Positions 29,299 to 38,881 of a DNA stretch of 64,000 bases are shown piece by piece. This DNA is from Agrobacterium vitis (GTDB taxonomy: Bacteria > Pseudomonadota > Alphaproteobacteria > Rhizobiales > Rhizobiaceae). The position numbers were made by a program, and so were the translations under genes. The stretch lies in NCBI RefSeq assembly GCF_014926405.1, contig NZ_JACXXJ020000005.1, positions 2,361,001 through 2,425,000 on the forward strand, given 5' to 3'. Within the stretch, counting starts at the first letter, position 1. Every line of letters starts with the position of its first letter. The notes under the pieces are model-generated. The model was not told where the DNA came from. It saw only the letters and a list, made by a program, of their open reading frames with translations, and did no database searches.

Positions 29299-32200
29299 AT
29301 GACAGAATTCGCAAATCCCGCCGATCTCCAAACACGCCGTTCCAGCAATGTGGCGATGGCGTTATTGGCCCTGGCGTTTGTCCTGCTGACAAGCCTGCTT
29401 GCCTATATCGGTTATCTCAATATCACCGACTACCGCAGCCAATTGCGCAGGCAAGTCCAAGCGGACCTGCAGCGGGTCAGCGGGATGATGACCCAAAGAA
29501 CCGAGGAGAATTTCTTCGCGCTTCGGCATCTTGTCCATGCATTGTCACCGCTTGAAGGCGCATTGGCCTCGCCGCAAACGGAGGGGCTTGTTCGCGGTAT
29601 TCTAAGGGAACGTCCGGAATTTCGAGCTTTGGTGCTGGCCCGCGGCACTGTCATAGAACAGGTGTGGACGCAGCAAGGGCTCTCCCCCAACAGCAATATG
29701 ACGATCGGCCTGGATCCGGGCACGGATATGCAATTGCTGGATGACGGGCAATTGCAACTGGATCTCACCGCCGCCGATGTGACGCCCTCCCCTATCCATG
29801 TCCGTGCCATTCTGGATACCGCCAAATTCATCCAGTCCGCCATCGCCGATGGCGCCACCGCTCCGGTCGGCAACGGACCGGCCGTCGAGATTGCCGTCAT
29901 GGTGCAGACCGCATCCGGTCCGCGCACTGTTTTTGGTAGCCCGTCGCTCGCGGCACAGGATTTGACCAGGCCGGATTTGGCCAAGCAGAACATGACCGGG
30001 GAAAACCCGGAAATACTGACCATGGCGCTTCAAGGCGGGACGCTGCAAGTGTATGGCCGCCCCCGGGCAGGCTGGCAGCAGAAACCGCAGGATCACAGTA
30101 ATTTCGTCATGACGCTGGTTGCCGTGGATCTGGCTTTTGCAGCACCGCTCTGCGGCATAGCAATACTTTTCATCTCCCGCGCCAAACGCCGGCGCGCGCT
30201 CCAGCAGATGGAAGACAAGTACCGGGCCTTGACCCGGCGTTTCGAACTGGCAATGGACAGTTCCAATATCGGTATGTGGGAACTTGCAACCGGCAATCCG
30301 ACCCTCCATCAAGACAGCCGTGCCGCACAATTGCATGGAGCAGGCAGCGGCGGCGATCTCGATCAGGACATGACCCGCTGGTTGGAAACCGTGCATCCGG
30401 AAGACCGCGCCAAGGCGCAAGCCCATGTTATGGCCTGCCAGCAAGGCGAAAACAGCCAGGATTACCGGGTCGTGCTGGAGAGCGGCGCGATCCGCACCTT
30501 GCGCTCCGTCGGCAGCCATGCGGATGCCTCCGGGCATAACCGTGTGACGGGTCTCGTCTGGGACATTACTGCCGATGTCGCCATGCAAAACGATCTACGG
30601 GCTGCCAAGGAGAGTTCCGACATCAAGAATGCGGAACTGGAACTGGCCCTGGACGAATTGTCCATCCGAGAGCAGCAGTTGGAAAGCCTGTCCTATCGGT
30701 TTGAACTGGCTCTGGATTCCTATGGCTGCGGCGTCTGGGAACATGATTTTTCCACAGGCCACACCGTCTGGGACGAACGCATGTGCCATCTCTACAATAT
30801 TCCGGTCACCACCGGCCACATCTCCGACGCCCTGTGGTTGAGCAAGGTTCACAAAGACGATCATGAGATGTTGATGGAAGCCGCGCGCAACGCAGTAGAG
30901 CAACATACGCGCCTCAACACCAGCCAAAGGGTGCCGCTGGAAAAGGGCGGGACGCGCTGGGTGCGTTCCGTTGGCCAGGTGCATATTGACCGCAACGGAC
31001 GCAAAAAGCTGATCGGCATCAGCTTCGATGTGACAGCTGATGTGCTGCTGACGGAAGAATTGCGCACGGCGAAGGCCGAGGCGGAAGCGCGCAATATCGA
31101 GCTTGAACTGACCAAGAACCGGATCGAATTCAATGCCTTGCATGATCCGCTGACCGGCCTTGCCAATCGTCGCAAGCTGGATATCGCCCTGGATAGCCTG
31201 ACGCGGCAGTCCCAGGCAAACAGAAGCCGCTTCACCATTCTGCATCTCGATCTGGATCGGTTCAAGGAAATCAACGACACGCTGGGCCACGCCGCAGGCG
31301 ATGCCATGCTGGTCAATGCGGCACGGGTTCTATCGCGCCACATGAACAGCGGCGATCTGGTGGCGCGGATTGGCGGGGACGAATTCGTGGTTTTGCTGCA
31401 TGGACCAATCGATGCCAAGGCCGCCGCCGAGCTTGCCGAACGCATCATCCAGGACATCAACATACCCGTGGATTTCGAGGGCTTCATCTGTCGCTGCGGC
31501 GTTTCCATCGGCATTGCCGAGGCCAAGGGACTGCGAACCGATGCCCGAAAGATCCTGATCAATGCCGACCTGGCGCTCTATGAAGCCAAGCGGCAGGGTC
31601 GCAACTGTTTCCAATTCTTCACCGAAAATCTCCAGGCCAATATTGTCAGCTCGAAGCGTATCGCCGATGAATTGCTGCACGCTCTGGAAAATGACGAGAT
31701 CACCGCCTGGTATCAGCCGCAATTCTGCGCCAACAGCATGGAACTGGTCGGCGCCGAGGCGCTGGTCCGCTGGCAGCATCCGACCCGCGGCATCCTGCCC
31801 AGCAATAGCTTCCTGAAAGTAGCGGAAGACCTGAATGTCATGGCACGTATCGACCAGATCGTGCTGGAACTGGCGCTGAAGGACAAGATGCGCTGGGCCG
31901 CCATGGGTGTGAAACTCCCCAAGATTTCCGTTAATGTCTCGTCCCGTCGGCTGCATGATGCCGGGCTGATCGAGACGCTGGAAGGCCTCAGCATTTCGCC
32001 CGGTGAAATTTCCTTCGAACTGGTCGAATCGATCTTTCTCGATGAAAGCGAGGATATTGCCACCACCAATATCGAGCGGATCAAAGCGCTGGGCATCGAC
32101 ATCGAAATCGACGATTTCGGCACTGGCCACACGTCGATCATCAGCCTTTTGAAACTGCAACCCAAGCGGCTGAAAATCGACCGGCAACTGGTGATGCCCC

Positions 32201-32424
32201 TGCTCAATTCCAGCCGGGAACGGGCCATGGTACGCTCGATCATCGACATTGCCCGTTCTCTGGGGGTGGCAACCGTGGCCGAAGGCGTCGAAAGCACCGC
32301 CCACGCACAGATCCTGCGCGAACTGGGTTGCGACCTTCTGCAAGGCTACGCTTTTGCAAAACCGCTGCCCTTCGAGGAGTTCGGCCGTTTCGCCTTGCAG
32401 ACAGACCGTCAGATGGCATCATAA
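29299..32424 (+). CDS. Membrane PAS-PAS-GGDEF-EAL protein (c-di-GMP turnover)
   Basis: 1041 residues. Two transmembrane helices (~18-40 and ~268-290) enclose a ~225-residue periplasmic sensor. Two PAS domains follow (~310-423, ~467-579), then GGDEF (~607-775, intact GGDEF at ~691) and EAL (~787-1035). EAL catalytic positions look intact: EALVRW, NVSSRRL, ELVES, DDFGTGH, LKIDRQLV, AEGVES, QGYAFA. The allosteric I-site position reads NSGD rather than RxxD, so product inhibition is probably lost. Both activities are therefore plausible. AGGAT precedes the ATG. Ligand unknown. Confidence 0.93.
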   Translation: MTEFANPADLQTRRSSNVAMALLALAFVLLTSLLAYIGYLNITDYRSQLRRQVQADLQRVSGMMTQRTEENFFALRHLVHALSPLEGALASPQTEGLVRGILRERPEFRALVLARGTVIEQVWTQQGLSPNSNMTIGLDPGTDMQLLDDGQLQLDLTAADVTPSPIHVRAILDTAKFIQSAIADGATAPVGNGPAVEIAVMVQTASGPRTVFGSPSLAAQDLTRPDLAKQNMTGENPEILTMALQGGTLQVYGRPRAGWQQKPQDHSNFVMTLVAVDLAFAAPLCGIAILFISRAKRRRALQQMEDKYRALTRRFELAMDSSNIGMWELATGNPTLHQDSRAAQLHGAGSGGDLDQDMTRWLETVHPEDRAKAQAHVMACQQGENSQDYRVVLESGAIRTLRSVGSHADASGHNRVTGLVWDITADVAMQNDLRAAKESSDIKNAELELALDELSIREQQLESLSYRFELALDSYGCGVWEHDFSTGHTVWDERMCHLYNIPVTTGHISDALWLSKVHKDDHEMLMEAARNAVEQHTRLNTSQRVPLEKGGTRWVRSVGQVHIDRNGRKKLIGISFDVTADVLLTEELRTAKAEAEARNIELELTKNRIEFNALHDPLTGLANRRKLDIALDSLTRQSQANRSRFTILHLDLDRFKEINDTLGHAAGDAMLVNAARVLSRHMNSGDLVARIGGDEFVVLLHGPIDAKAAAELAERIIQDINIPVDFEGFICRCGVSIGIAEAKGLRTDARKILINADLALYEAKRQGRNCFQFFTENLQANIVSSKRIADELLHALENDEITAWYQPQFCANSMELVGAEALVRWQHPTRGILPSNSFLKVAEDLNVMARIDQIVLELALKDKMRWAAMGVKLPKISVNVSSRRLHDAGLIETLEGLSISPGEISFELVESIFLDESEDIATTNIERIKALGIDIEIDDFGTGHTSIISLLKLQPKRLKIDRQLVMPLLNSSRERAMVRSIIDIARSLGVATVAEGVESTAHAQILRELGCDLLQGYAFAKPLPFEEFGRFALQTDRQMAS

Positions 32425-32464
32425 GCTCCAACTCACGCAAAGCTTTTCCGGTTTTTGCACCATT

Positions 32465-32500
32465 GCCGCAAAGAAAGCCTTTTCACGCTTGCGGCTTTTC
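32465..32500 (+). terminator. Intrinsic terminator after the GGDEF-EAL gene
   Basis: Stem GCCGCAA / TTGCGGC with a 17-base loop, followed by TTTTCT. Confidence 0.65.
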
Positions 32501-32566
32501 TACTAAGAGTGGGGCCTTGTAAAAGGCAGGGCTTATCCCCTGGCAAAGCGGACCCGGTTTCAGCAT

Positions 32567-33661
32567 ATGTCGCATAATAGTTTCGGTCACCTTTTCCGTG
32601 TCACCACCTGGGGCGAAAGCCATGGTCCAGCCCTTGGCGCGGTGGTGGATGGTTGTCCCCCCGGCCTGAGGTTCACGCTCGAAGACCTGCAGGTCTGGCT
32701 CGACAAGCGCAAACCCGGCCAGTCGCGGTTCGTCACCCAGCGGCGCGAAGACGATCTGGTCAAAGTGCTCTCCGGCGTCATGCCGCAGGACGACGGCTCG
32801 ATGATCACCACCGGCACACCGATTTCGTTGATGATCGACAATACTGACCAGCGATCCAAGGATTACGGCGAAATCGCTCAGCAATATCGCCCCGGCCATG
32901 CCGATTATACCTACGACCTGAAATATGGCATTCGAGATTATCGCGGTGGCGGACGCTCCTCGGCGCGCGAAACGGCAGCGCGGGTGGCAGCGGGCGGCAT
33001 TGCCCGCCTGGTTCTGCCCGGCGTCACCATTCGCGGCGCGCTGGTACAGATCGGCACCCACAAGATCGATCGTGCCAATTGGGATTGGGCCGAGGTCGGC
33101 AATAATCCGTTCTTTGCACCGGACCCGAAGATCGTCCCCGTCTGGGAAGACTATCTCGATCAGATCCGCAAGCAGGGTTCCTCAGTGGGAGCCGTGGTGG
33201 AGGTGGTGGCCGAAGGCGTGCCGGCCGGGCTGGGCGCCCCGATCTATGCCAAGCTGGACCAGGATATTACCGCGCTGCTGATGTCGATCAATGCCGTCAA
33301 GGGTGTTGAAATCGGCAATGGCTTTGGTGCCGCCGAAATCACCGGCGAGGGAAATGCCGATCAGATGCGGATGGGCAATGACGGGCAGCCTATTTTCCTG
33401 TCCAACCATGCTGGCGGCATTCTCGGCGGAATTTCCACTGGCGAACCCATTGTGGCGCGGTTTGCCATCAAGCCGACCTCGTCCATCCTCACCGAGCGCC
33501 AGTCCATCGATTCGCAGGGCCGGAATGTCGATATTCGCACCAAGGGCCGCCACGACCCCTGCGTCGGCATCCGGGCCGTGCCGGTTGGCGAGGCGATGGT
33601 GGCGTGTGCGCTGGCGGATCATTATCTGCGCGACCGTGGCCAAACCGGTCGTTTGAAGTAA
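32567..33661 (+). CDS. aroC: Chorismate synthase
   Basis: 364 residues. Converts EPSP to chorismate with reduced FMN. Family signatures: [14 protein letters not shown] at the N-terminus, [30 protein letters not shown] in the middle and [18 protein letters not shown] near the C-terminus. Ribosome site is weak but no better start exists. Ten bases upstream of ribB; the pair is likely co-transcribed. Confidence 0.98.
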   Translation: MSHNSFGHLFRVTTWGESHGPALGAVVDGCPPGLRFTLEDLQVWLDKRKPGQSRFVTQRREDDLVKVLSGVMPQDDGSMITTGTPISLMIDNTDQRSKDYGEIAQQYRPGHADYTYDLKYGIRDYRGGGRSSARETAARVAAGGIARLVLPGVTIRGALVQIGTHKIDRANWDWAEVGNNPFFAPDPKIVPVWEDYLDQIRKQGSSVGAVVEVVAEGVPAGLGAPIYAKLDQDITALLMSINAVKGVEIGNGFGAAEITGEGNADQMRMGNDGQPIFLSNHAGGILGGISTGEPIVARFAIKPTSSILTERQSIDSQGRNVDIRTKGRHDPCVGIRAVPVGEAMVACALADHYLRDRGQTGRLK

Positions 33662-33671
33662 GGAAATCATC

Positions 33672-34772
33672 ATGACCTATGAGCAGACCCGTGTCGTTGA
33701 CGCTATCCGGGCTTTTGAAGCCGGTGAAATCGTCATTGTCACCGATGACGACGACCGCGAGAACGAAGGTGACCTGATCGTTGCCGCCGTACATTGCACG
33801 TCGGAGAAAATGGCCTTCATCATCCGCCATACGTCAGGCATCGTCTGCACCCCAATGCCGAAGGAGGAAGCCAAGCGGCTGAACCTGTCGGCCATGGTCG
33901 CCGAAAACGACAGCGCCCATACGACAGCCTTTACGGTCAGCGTCGATTTCAAGCATGGCACCACGACCGGCATATCCTCTGATGACCGGACGCTCACAGT
34001 TCGCAATCTCGCCAATCCCAATGTCGGTCCCGCCGATTTCGTCCGCCCCGGCCATATTTTCCCGCTGGTGGCGCGCGAAGGTGGCGTGTTGATGCGGTCA
34101 GGCCATACGGAAGCAGCTGTCGATCTCTGCCGGCTGGCCAACCTGCCGCCGATCGGCGTGATCTCGGAAATGGTCAATGACGACGGCACGGTGATGCGCG
34201 GCCCGCAGGTCTCGGCCTTTGCCGAAAAGCACAAGCTGAAACAGATCTCGGTCGCCGACCTGATTGCCTATCGCCAGCGCAAGGAAACCCTGATCCAGCT
34301 GATGTCGACCTTCGAGATCCAGACGGCTTATGGCCCGGCCAAGGCCCATGCCTATTCCCTACCCTGGGATCCGATGCAGCATCTGGCGGTGGTGTTCGGT
34401 GACATCCGCGACGGCGTCGATATTCCGGTACGCCTGCATCTGGAAAATGTCGGTGCCGATGTGTTCGGCGGTGCCCGCCAGATCGATAGCATGCTGAAAC
34501 GGATCGCAGAAAAAGGCCGCGGCATTATCGTTTATCTGCGCGAAGGCTCCGTCGGCGTCGGCGCCTCCACGACGGCCAGGGGAGGCATGCATGACCGCGA
34601 GGCCCATCAGGAAGCCCAGACGCGCGAAAGCGAATGGCTGGAAATCGGCCTCGGCGCCCAGATCCTGAAAGATCTCGGCGTCACCTCGATCCGGCTGATG
34701 GCCTCGCGTGAACGCCATTACGTCGGCCTGGAGGGCTTTGGCATCAAGATTTCGGAAACCGAGATCGCCTGA
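33672..34772 (+). CDS. ribB: 3,4-dihydroxy-2-butanone 4-phosphate synthase with degenerate GTP cyclohydrolase II-like domain
   Basis: 366 residues. Residues ~1-205 form an intact DHBP synthase (DDDDRENEGDL, HTSGIVC, RPGHIFPL, GHTEAAVDL). Residues ~210-366 align with GTP cyclohydrolase II (YLREGSVGVGA, LGAQILKDLGV, EGFGIKI), but the zinc site that should read roughly SxRCDCGxQL is VFGGARQIDS here, with no cysteines. So it supplies the butanone phosphate for riboflavin while cyclohydrolase activity is very probably absent and must come from elsewhere. Shine-Dalgarno AAGGA precedes the ATG. Confidence 0.93.
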   Translation: MTYEQTRVVDAIRAFEAGEIVIVTDDDDRENEGDLIVAAVHCTSEKMAFIIRHTSGIVCTPMPKEEAKRLNLSAMVAENDSAHTTAFTVSVDFKHGTTTGISSDDRTLTVRNLANPNVGPADFVRPGHIFPLVAREGGVLMRSGHTEAAVDLCRLANLPPIGVISEMVNDDGTVMRGPQVSAFAEKHKLKQISVADLIAYRQRKETLIQLMSTFEIQTAYGPAKAHAYSLPWDPMQHLAVVFGDIRDGVDIPVRLHLENVGADVFGGARQIDSMLKRIAEKGRGIIVYLREGSVGVGASTTARGGMHDREAHQEAQTRESEWLEIGLGAQILKDLGVTSIRLMASRERHYVGLEGFGIKISETEIA

Positions 34773-34861
34773 AGCCTGGCCATACCCATGATTATACGCG
34801 CATCATAAGGTCTCGCAGGGCAAGGTTGCGCGGAGAAATGAGTTTTTCAGGAACCCAATCC

Positions 34862-35440
34862 ATGTCACTGAAGCTTTATCTCGCCGGTCCCGAAGTGTTT
34901 CTCGCTGATGCCCGCGAGGTGCTCGATGCCAAGGCGACGATGACACGGGTCTATGGGTTCGAGCCGATCTGCCCCGGTGATATTTCCATTGAGCCGGCCC
35001 CGACCTTGCATGCGTTCGGGTTGAAAATCAGTGCCGTCGATGAGGATATGATGAACCGGGCCGATGGGGTGATCGCCAATCTCACTCCGTTTCGTGGCAT
35101 TGCCGCCGATCCCGGCACGGCTTTCGAGCTGGGCTATATGTGCGCGCAGGGCAAGCTCGTCGCTGCCTATACCAATATCATCGACAATCACTATGCCCGC
35201 ACCGCCGGATTTTATCAGGGCAAGGTGACGCTCGGTCCTGATCAGCGCAAGCGCGGGCCGGATGGTCTGTCATTGGAGGATTTCGATATGATCGAAAATC
35301 TTATGCTGCATGGCGGGATCGAACGTCGTGGCGGGCCGATTTTTACCCATCAGGCGCAAGCCGATCAGCTCTATAGCGACCTGACGGCTTTCGAGCTTTG
35401 CCTGAAGGCATTGTCGGCGAAGCTTCCCACCGTAGTATAG
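34862..35440 (+). CDS. Nucleoside 2-deoxyribosyltransferase-like protein
   Basis: 192 residues. LYLAGPEVFL at the N-terminus, ANLTPFRGIAADPGTAFELGYM in the middle (catalytic glutamate in FELGY) and a C-terminal helical region fit the NDT/Rcl family that transfers or hydrolyses deoxyribose from nucleosides or nucleotides. AGGA lies eight bases before the chosen ATG; an ATG eight codons earlier has a site too close. Standing 89 bases after ribB. Exact substrate unknown. Confidence 0.85.
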   Translation: MSLKLYLAGPEVFLADAREVLDAKATMTRVYGFEPICPGDISIEPAPTLHAFGLKISAVDEDMMNRADGVIANLTPFRGIAADPGTAFELGYMCAQGKLVAAYTNIIDNHYARTAGFYQGKVTLGPDQRKRGPDGLSLEDFDMIENLMLHGGIERRGGPIFTHQAQADQLYSDLTAFELCLKALSAKLPTVV

Positions 35441-35678
35441 TTCAAGTCTTGCAGGTCTCGAGCGCCTAATAGTTGTATAATTCGAATTGATCTTTACAAA
35501 TTCTAACAAAACTGTCGGGAAATTCGTATTTTCTTCAGTAGAAAATGTTGATAAAACTAGATCTAGTGCAAATGCCTACCGGCTCCACAATTTCTCGAAA
35601 AAACCGGATCTGACGCAAGCCTCGCGCAAGCTTCGTTCGTTAATAAAGGGTTAACGAAGCGAACAGAAAGGGCCTGCG

Positions 35679-35984
35679 ATGAGGATCGACAGCAGCCTTG
35701 GCAATTCACAGTATCAGAGCCGCTACATTCATGGCGCGTCCAGCGTCGAAGATGTTGCCGTAGAGTCTGCGACCACGCCCCGCTCGCGCTCTGCCGGTGG
35801 AAATTCCACCAGCACGCTATTGTCTGCCTCCCTGGCCAACGCGCTCTGGAGCCTGGATTCGACCAAGAAAACAGCTGGTGTGAAAACCGGCGCCTCGGCG
35901 GCCATCGACGAGGCAAAAGCAGCATCTCCGATCCAGCAGATCGAAGCGCATTATCTGGAATATATGGATACGGACGAGGAGTAG
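35679..35984 (+). CDS. Conserved-looking hypothetical protein
   Basis: 101 residues, MRIDSSLGNSQYQSRYI..., Ser/Ala/Thr-rich and predicted mostly disordered with a short helix in LLSASLANALWSL and an acidic C-terminus YMDTDEE. No domain recognised. It has an AAAGGG site, its own AT-rich upstream region (240 bases) and a strong terminator behind it, which supports expression. Confidence 0.6.
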   Translation: MRIDSSLGNSQYQSRYIHGASSVEDVAVESATTPRSRSAGGNSTSTLLSASLANALWSLDSTKKTAGVKTGASAAIDEAKAASPIQQIEAHYLEYMDTDEE

Positions 35985-36012
35985 CCACGGCTTTGCCATG
36001 GCTATGCGAAAG

Positions 36013-36040
36013 AAGGGTGTGTGGCGGCACACCCTTTTTT
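36013..36040 (+). terminator. Intrinsic terminator
   Basis: GGGTGTG / CACACCC stem with a six-base loop followed by six Ts, 29 bases after the stop of the hypothetical gene. Confidence 0.9.
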
Positions 36041-36086
36041 GCGTTATCTCTCGGTATGGAACAACTGATAAACGGTTGAGGAAACC

Positions 36087-36545
36087 ATGCCTGTTATCAA
36101 AGCTGAAAACGCCGCCTTGGATATTGGCACCGCCGAGGGCATCAACGCTGAACTTGGCCCCTACAGTGCACGGCGCTTAAGCGATGCGGGCGGCCTGACA
36201 CAATTCGGCGCGCTCCTTGAAACATTGCCGCCCGGCTCCCGTTCGTCTCACAAACACTGGCATGAGCAGGAAGATGAGTTCATCTATATGCTCACGGGGA
36301 CTGCCACCTTGCTGGAAGGTGACACAATTACAGAGATGACGCCGGGCGATGCCGCAACCTTCAAGGCGGGCGTTCCCCTCAGCCACTGCCTGGAAAACCG
36401 CTCCAATACGGATTGCGTCTATCTGGTGGTCGGCACCCGCTCTCCCGATGAGATTGTCCATTATGCCGATAAGGACATGATGATGACCAAGGTGAATTTT
36501 GTGAAGATCCTCACGGATCGCGCCGGCAAGCCGCTCAAGGACTGA
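36087..36545 (+). CDS. Cupin-domain protein
   Basis: 152 residues, single cupin. Motif 1 SSHKHWHEQEDEFIYMLTG and motif 2 PGDAATFKAGVPLSHCLEN supply the His/Glu/His metal ligands. It resembles small cupins often annotated as transcriptional-regulator-like or sugar-isomerase-like, but no substrate can be assigned. Its 3' end overlaps the convergent AlkX-like gene by 11 bases. Confidence 0.85.
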   Translation: MPVIKAENAALDIGTAEGINAELGPYSARRLSDAGGLTQFGALLETLPPGSRSSHKHWHEQEDEFIYMLTGTATLLEGDTITEMTPGDAATFKAGVPLSHCLENRSNTDCVYLVVGTRSPDEIVHYADKDMMMTKVNFVKILTDRAGKPLKD

Positions 36546-37746
36546 GCCAACCCTCCCCGTAGCTCACCGTCTCCACCCCGGTAAAGCGGGCAAGCCGGGT
36601 CAATTCCTGGTCAAGCTTTTCCAACCGTCCGGTCGAGGGCCTGATGCCCGGCTCCAGCCATAACCGCTTCACGTCCAGTGTACCGGCCTTGCGGTTGGCT
36701 TTCATATCGATCCGGCCAATCAGCCGGTCACTTTCCAGCAGCGGAAAGACATAATAGCCATATTGCCGTTTCGGCTCCGGCACGAACACCTCGATCCGGT
36801 AGAAGAAGCCGAACAGGCGCTCGGTACGGGCGCGGTCGCGGATCAGCGGATCGAAGGGACTGAGCACCCGGATGCGGGCGCGCGGCTCTGGCGGAGTGGT
36901 CAGTGTTTCCAGCCGATCCGCCAGCGCGAAGGAAGGGCGCGGCTTTCCACCATCGGCAGGGGCAATCTCGATCTCCTCAAGCTCAGCGCGATGGGTTTCC
37001 AGCCAGAGTTTTGCCTCCTGCGGGCTGACCAGATTCCAGAAGGCGGCGATTTCACCTGACGTGGCAAAGCCCAGCCGGATCAGCGCTTCGCGGCAGGCCC
37101 AATCAATGAACGCGTCATGCGTCACCTCGGCCTGCAAATGGTCGGGAAGAATGCAGCGCTCCGTCAGATCGTAGATCTTCTGAAAATTGTCCCGGCCGGA
37201 AATCGATAGCTTGCCGGTGCGCCACAGAAATTCCAGCGCGGTTTTCGACGGATGCCAGTTCCACCAGCCGCCGGATTTATGGTCGCCTTCCTTCATGTCC
37301 CGCGACAAGGCCGGGCCGCCCTCGGTAATCCGCCGGTGGGTTTCCTCGAAAGCCGCCTCGAAGCCCGGCTCGCGCCAACTGCGCCAACGCTCCAGAATCC
37401 GGCTTTCCTCGCGCCGGAACCGGTGTTTCCAATAGGGGAAAAAAGCGGAAGGCAGGATTGAGGCATCATGGGTCCAATGCTCGAACAGCAGCCGGTCCTG
37501 CTCCAGCAATGCCGTCAGATCTTCGCGCCGGTAGGTCTGATTGCGCGAAAACAGGATCTGGTGATGCGCCCGCTCCACCGTGCCGATACTATCCACCTGC
37601 ACGAAACCGAGATCGGTAATCAGTGCCAGCAGGCCCTGGCGGTTCAACGCTCGCCCCGGTGGCCGGGAAAGCCCCTGCCGCTCCAAAAAAATCCGCCGTG
37701 CTGTCCTGTTGTCTATCCCTATCGCCATGGGGTGACGATAGGGCAT
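36535..37746 (-). CDS. AlkX/YcaQ-like DNA glycosylase (winged-helix family)
   Basis: 403 residues. The N-terminal HTH block ARRIFLERQGL, the catalytic-type QVDSI (QxD motif, ~51-55), ERAHHQILFSRN, WTHDASILP and the C-terminal GRIDMKANRKAGTL fit the HTH_42/AlkZ superfamily. E. coli YcaQ (AlkX) unhooks interstrand crosslinks and the QxD motif puts this with AlkX rather than AlkZ. Cytoplasmic DNA repair enzyme by inference. An ATG six codons in is an alternative start. Confidence 0.82.
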   Translation of the reverse strand: MPYRHPMAIGIDNRTARRIFLERQGLSRPPGRALNRQGLLALITDLGFVQVDSIGTVERAHHQILFSRNQTYRREDLTALLEQDRLLFEHWTHDASILPSAFFPYWKHRFRREESRILERWRSWREPGFEAAFEETHRRITEGGPALSRDMKEGDHKSGGWWNWHPSKTALEFLWRTGKLSISGRDNFQKIYDLTERCILPDHLQAEVTHDAFIDWACREALIRLGFATSGEIAAFWNLVSPQEAKLWLETHRAELEEIEIAPADGGKPRPSFALADRLETLTTPPEPRARIRVLSPFDPLIRDRARTERLFGFFYRIEVFVPEPKRQYGYYVFPLLESDRLIGRIDMKANRKAGTLDVKRLWLEPGIRPSTGRLEKLDQELTRLARFTGVETVSYGEGWLSP

Positions 37747-37788
37747 GTTCTCTTTTTGTTCAAGATGGTTTTCTCTTGAAAAGTGCTT

Positions 37789-38745
37789 TCAACGCCGATC
37801 CGCCACCACTTTCGCCATGATGCAGAGCAGTTCAAACATCATGGTAGCACCGGCCAGCGCCGTCATACCGCCGACATCGAAGGGTGGCGCGACTTCCACC
37901 ACATCGGCACCGACAATATTGACGCCCTCCAGCAGCCGCACCATGGCCTGCACTTCGCGGGTCAGGAAGCCGCCGATTTCCGGCGTGCCGGTTCCAGGCG
38001 CCATCGATGGGTCAATGCAGTCGATATCGAAGCTGACATAGGTCGGGCCATCACCGGCAATGGCGCGGGCTTCCGCCATCACGTCTGCCACGCTGCGGGC
38101 GACGAATTCCTCCATATAAATAATACGGATGCCCTGGTCCTTGGCCCATTGATGCTCGTCAACTTCGTAATTGGAGCTGCGAATGCCGATCTGCACCATG
38201 CGTTTCGGATCGAGCAGGCCCTCCTCAATGGCACGGCGAAAGGGCGTGCCGTGGGTAAAGCGCTGGCCGCCGAAATAGCTGTCATTGGTATCGGAATGGG
38301 CATCGAAATGAATGAGCCCGACTGGCTGAGATTTCGCCACCGCCCGTAGCACCGGCAGTGTCGTCAAATGATCGCCCCCGGCGCAGAGCGGCAGCGCACC
38401 GGCAGCGACAACTGCCGCCACGCCGTCTTCTATCTGTTGAAGCGCCAGCATCAGGTCTATGGGGTTGACGGTCACATCCCCCACATCGGCAATATTGGCA
38501 AGGCTGAACGGCTCGATTTTTGAGACATGATGCACCCGGCGCATCAGGCTGGATTGGTTGCGCACCTCGCGCGGCCCATGGCGGGCACCGGCCCGGTTGG
38601 TGGTGCCGCCATCCCAGGGAATGCCGATCAGCGCGATATCAAGCCCTTCAGCCGAGGTCACGGCAGGCAGCCGCATGAAGGTGGCATGTCCGGCAAAACG
38701 CGGCACTTCAGCGGCATCGACAGGCTGATGAAAGGATGAGGTCAC
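37789..38745 (-). CDS. speB: Agmatinase / ureohydrolase family protein
   Basis: 318 residues of the arginase-agmatinase family. Binuclear Mn ligands are in GGDHLTTLP, FDAHSDTND and SFDIDCIDPS. IGIPWDGGTTNRAGARHGP at the N-terminus is typical of agmatinases. It would release urea from agmatine or a related guanidino compound; guanidinopropionase or guanidinobutyrase activity cannot be excluded. No arginine decarboxylase gene is nearby. Confidence 0.88.
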   Translation of the reverse strand: MTSSFHQPVDAAEVPRFAGHATFMRLPAVTSAEGLDIALIGIPWDGGTTNRAGARHGPREVRNQSSLMRRVHHVSKIEPFSLANIADVGDVTVNPIDLMLALQQIEDGVAAVVAAGALPLCAGGDHLTTLPVLRAVAKSQPVGLIHFDAHSDTNDSYFGGQRFTHGTPFRRAIEEGLLDPKRMVQIGIRSSNYEVDEHQWAKDQGIRIIYMEEFVARSVADVMAEARAIAGDGPTYVSFDIDCIDPSMAPGTGTPEIGGFLTREVQAMVRLLEGVNIVGADVVEVAPPFDVGGMTALAGATMMFELLCIMAKVVADRR

Positions 38746-38881
38746 GGGCGGGTCCTTCGGGAATGGGTCGGATAACCCATCCGATCAAATCGCAAGGCGG
38801 CTGTAAATGGGAAAAACCCGGATTTGCCTTTGCCGTTCTGCGGGCTATAGAACAGGGCAGCAATGATAGGGTATCGACATC

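Noticed and set aside
33662..33671. FMN riboswitch before ribB
   Set aside because: Only ten bases separate aroC from ribB, so there is no room.
38800..38881. Search for a BioR box upstream of bioM
   Set aside because: The only candidate (CTATAG) does not match the TTATCTATAA-like palindrome known from Agrobacterium.
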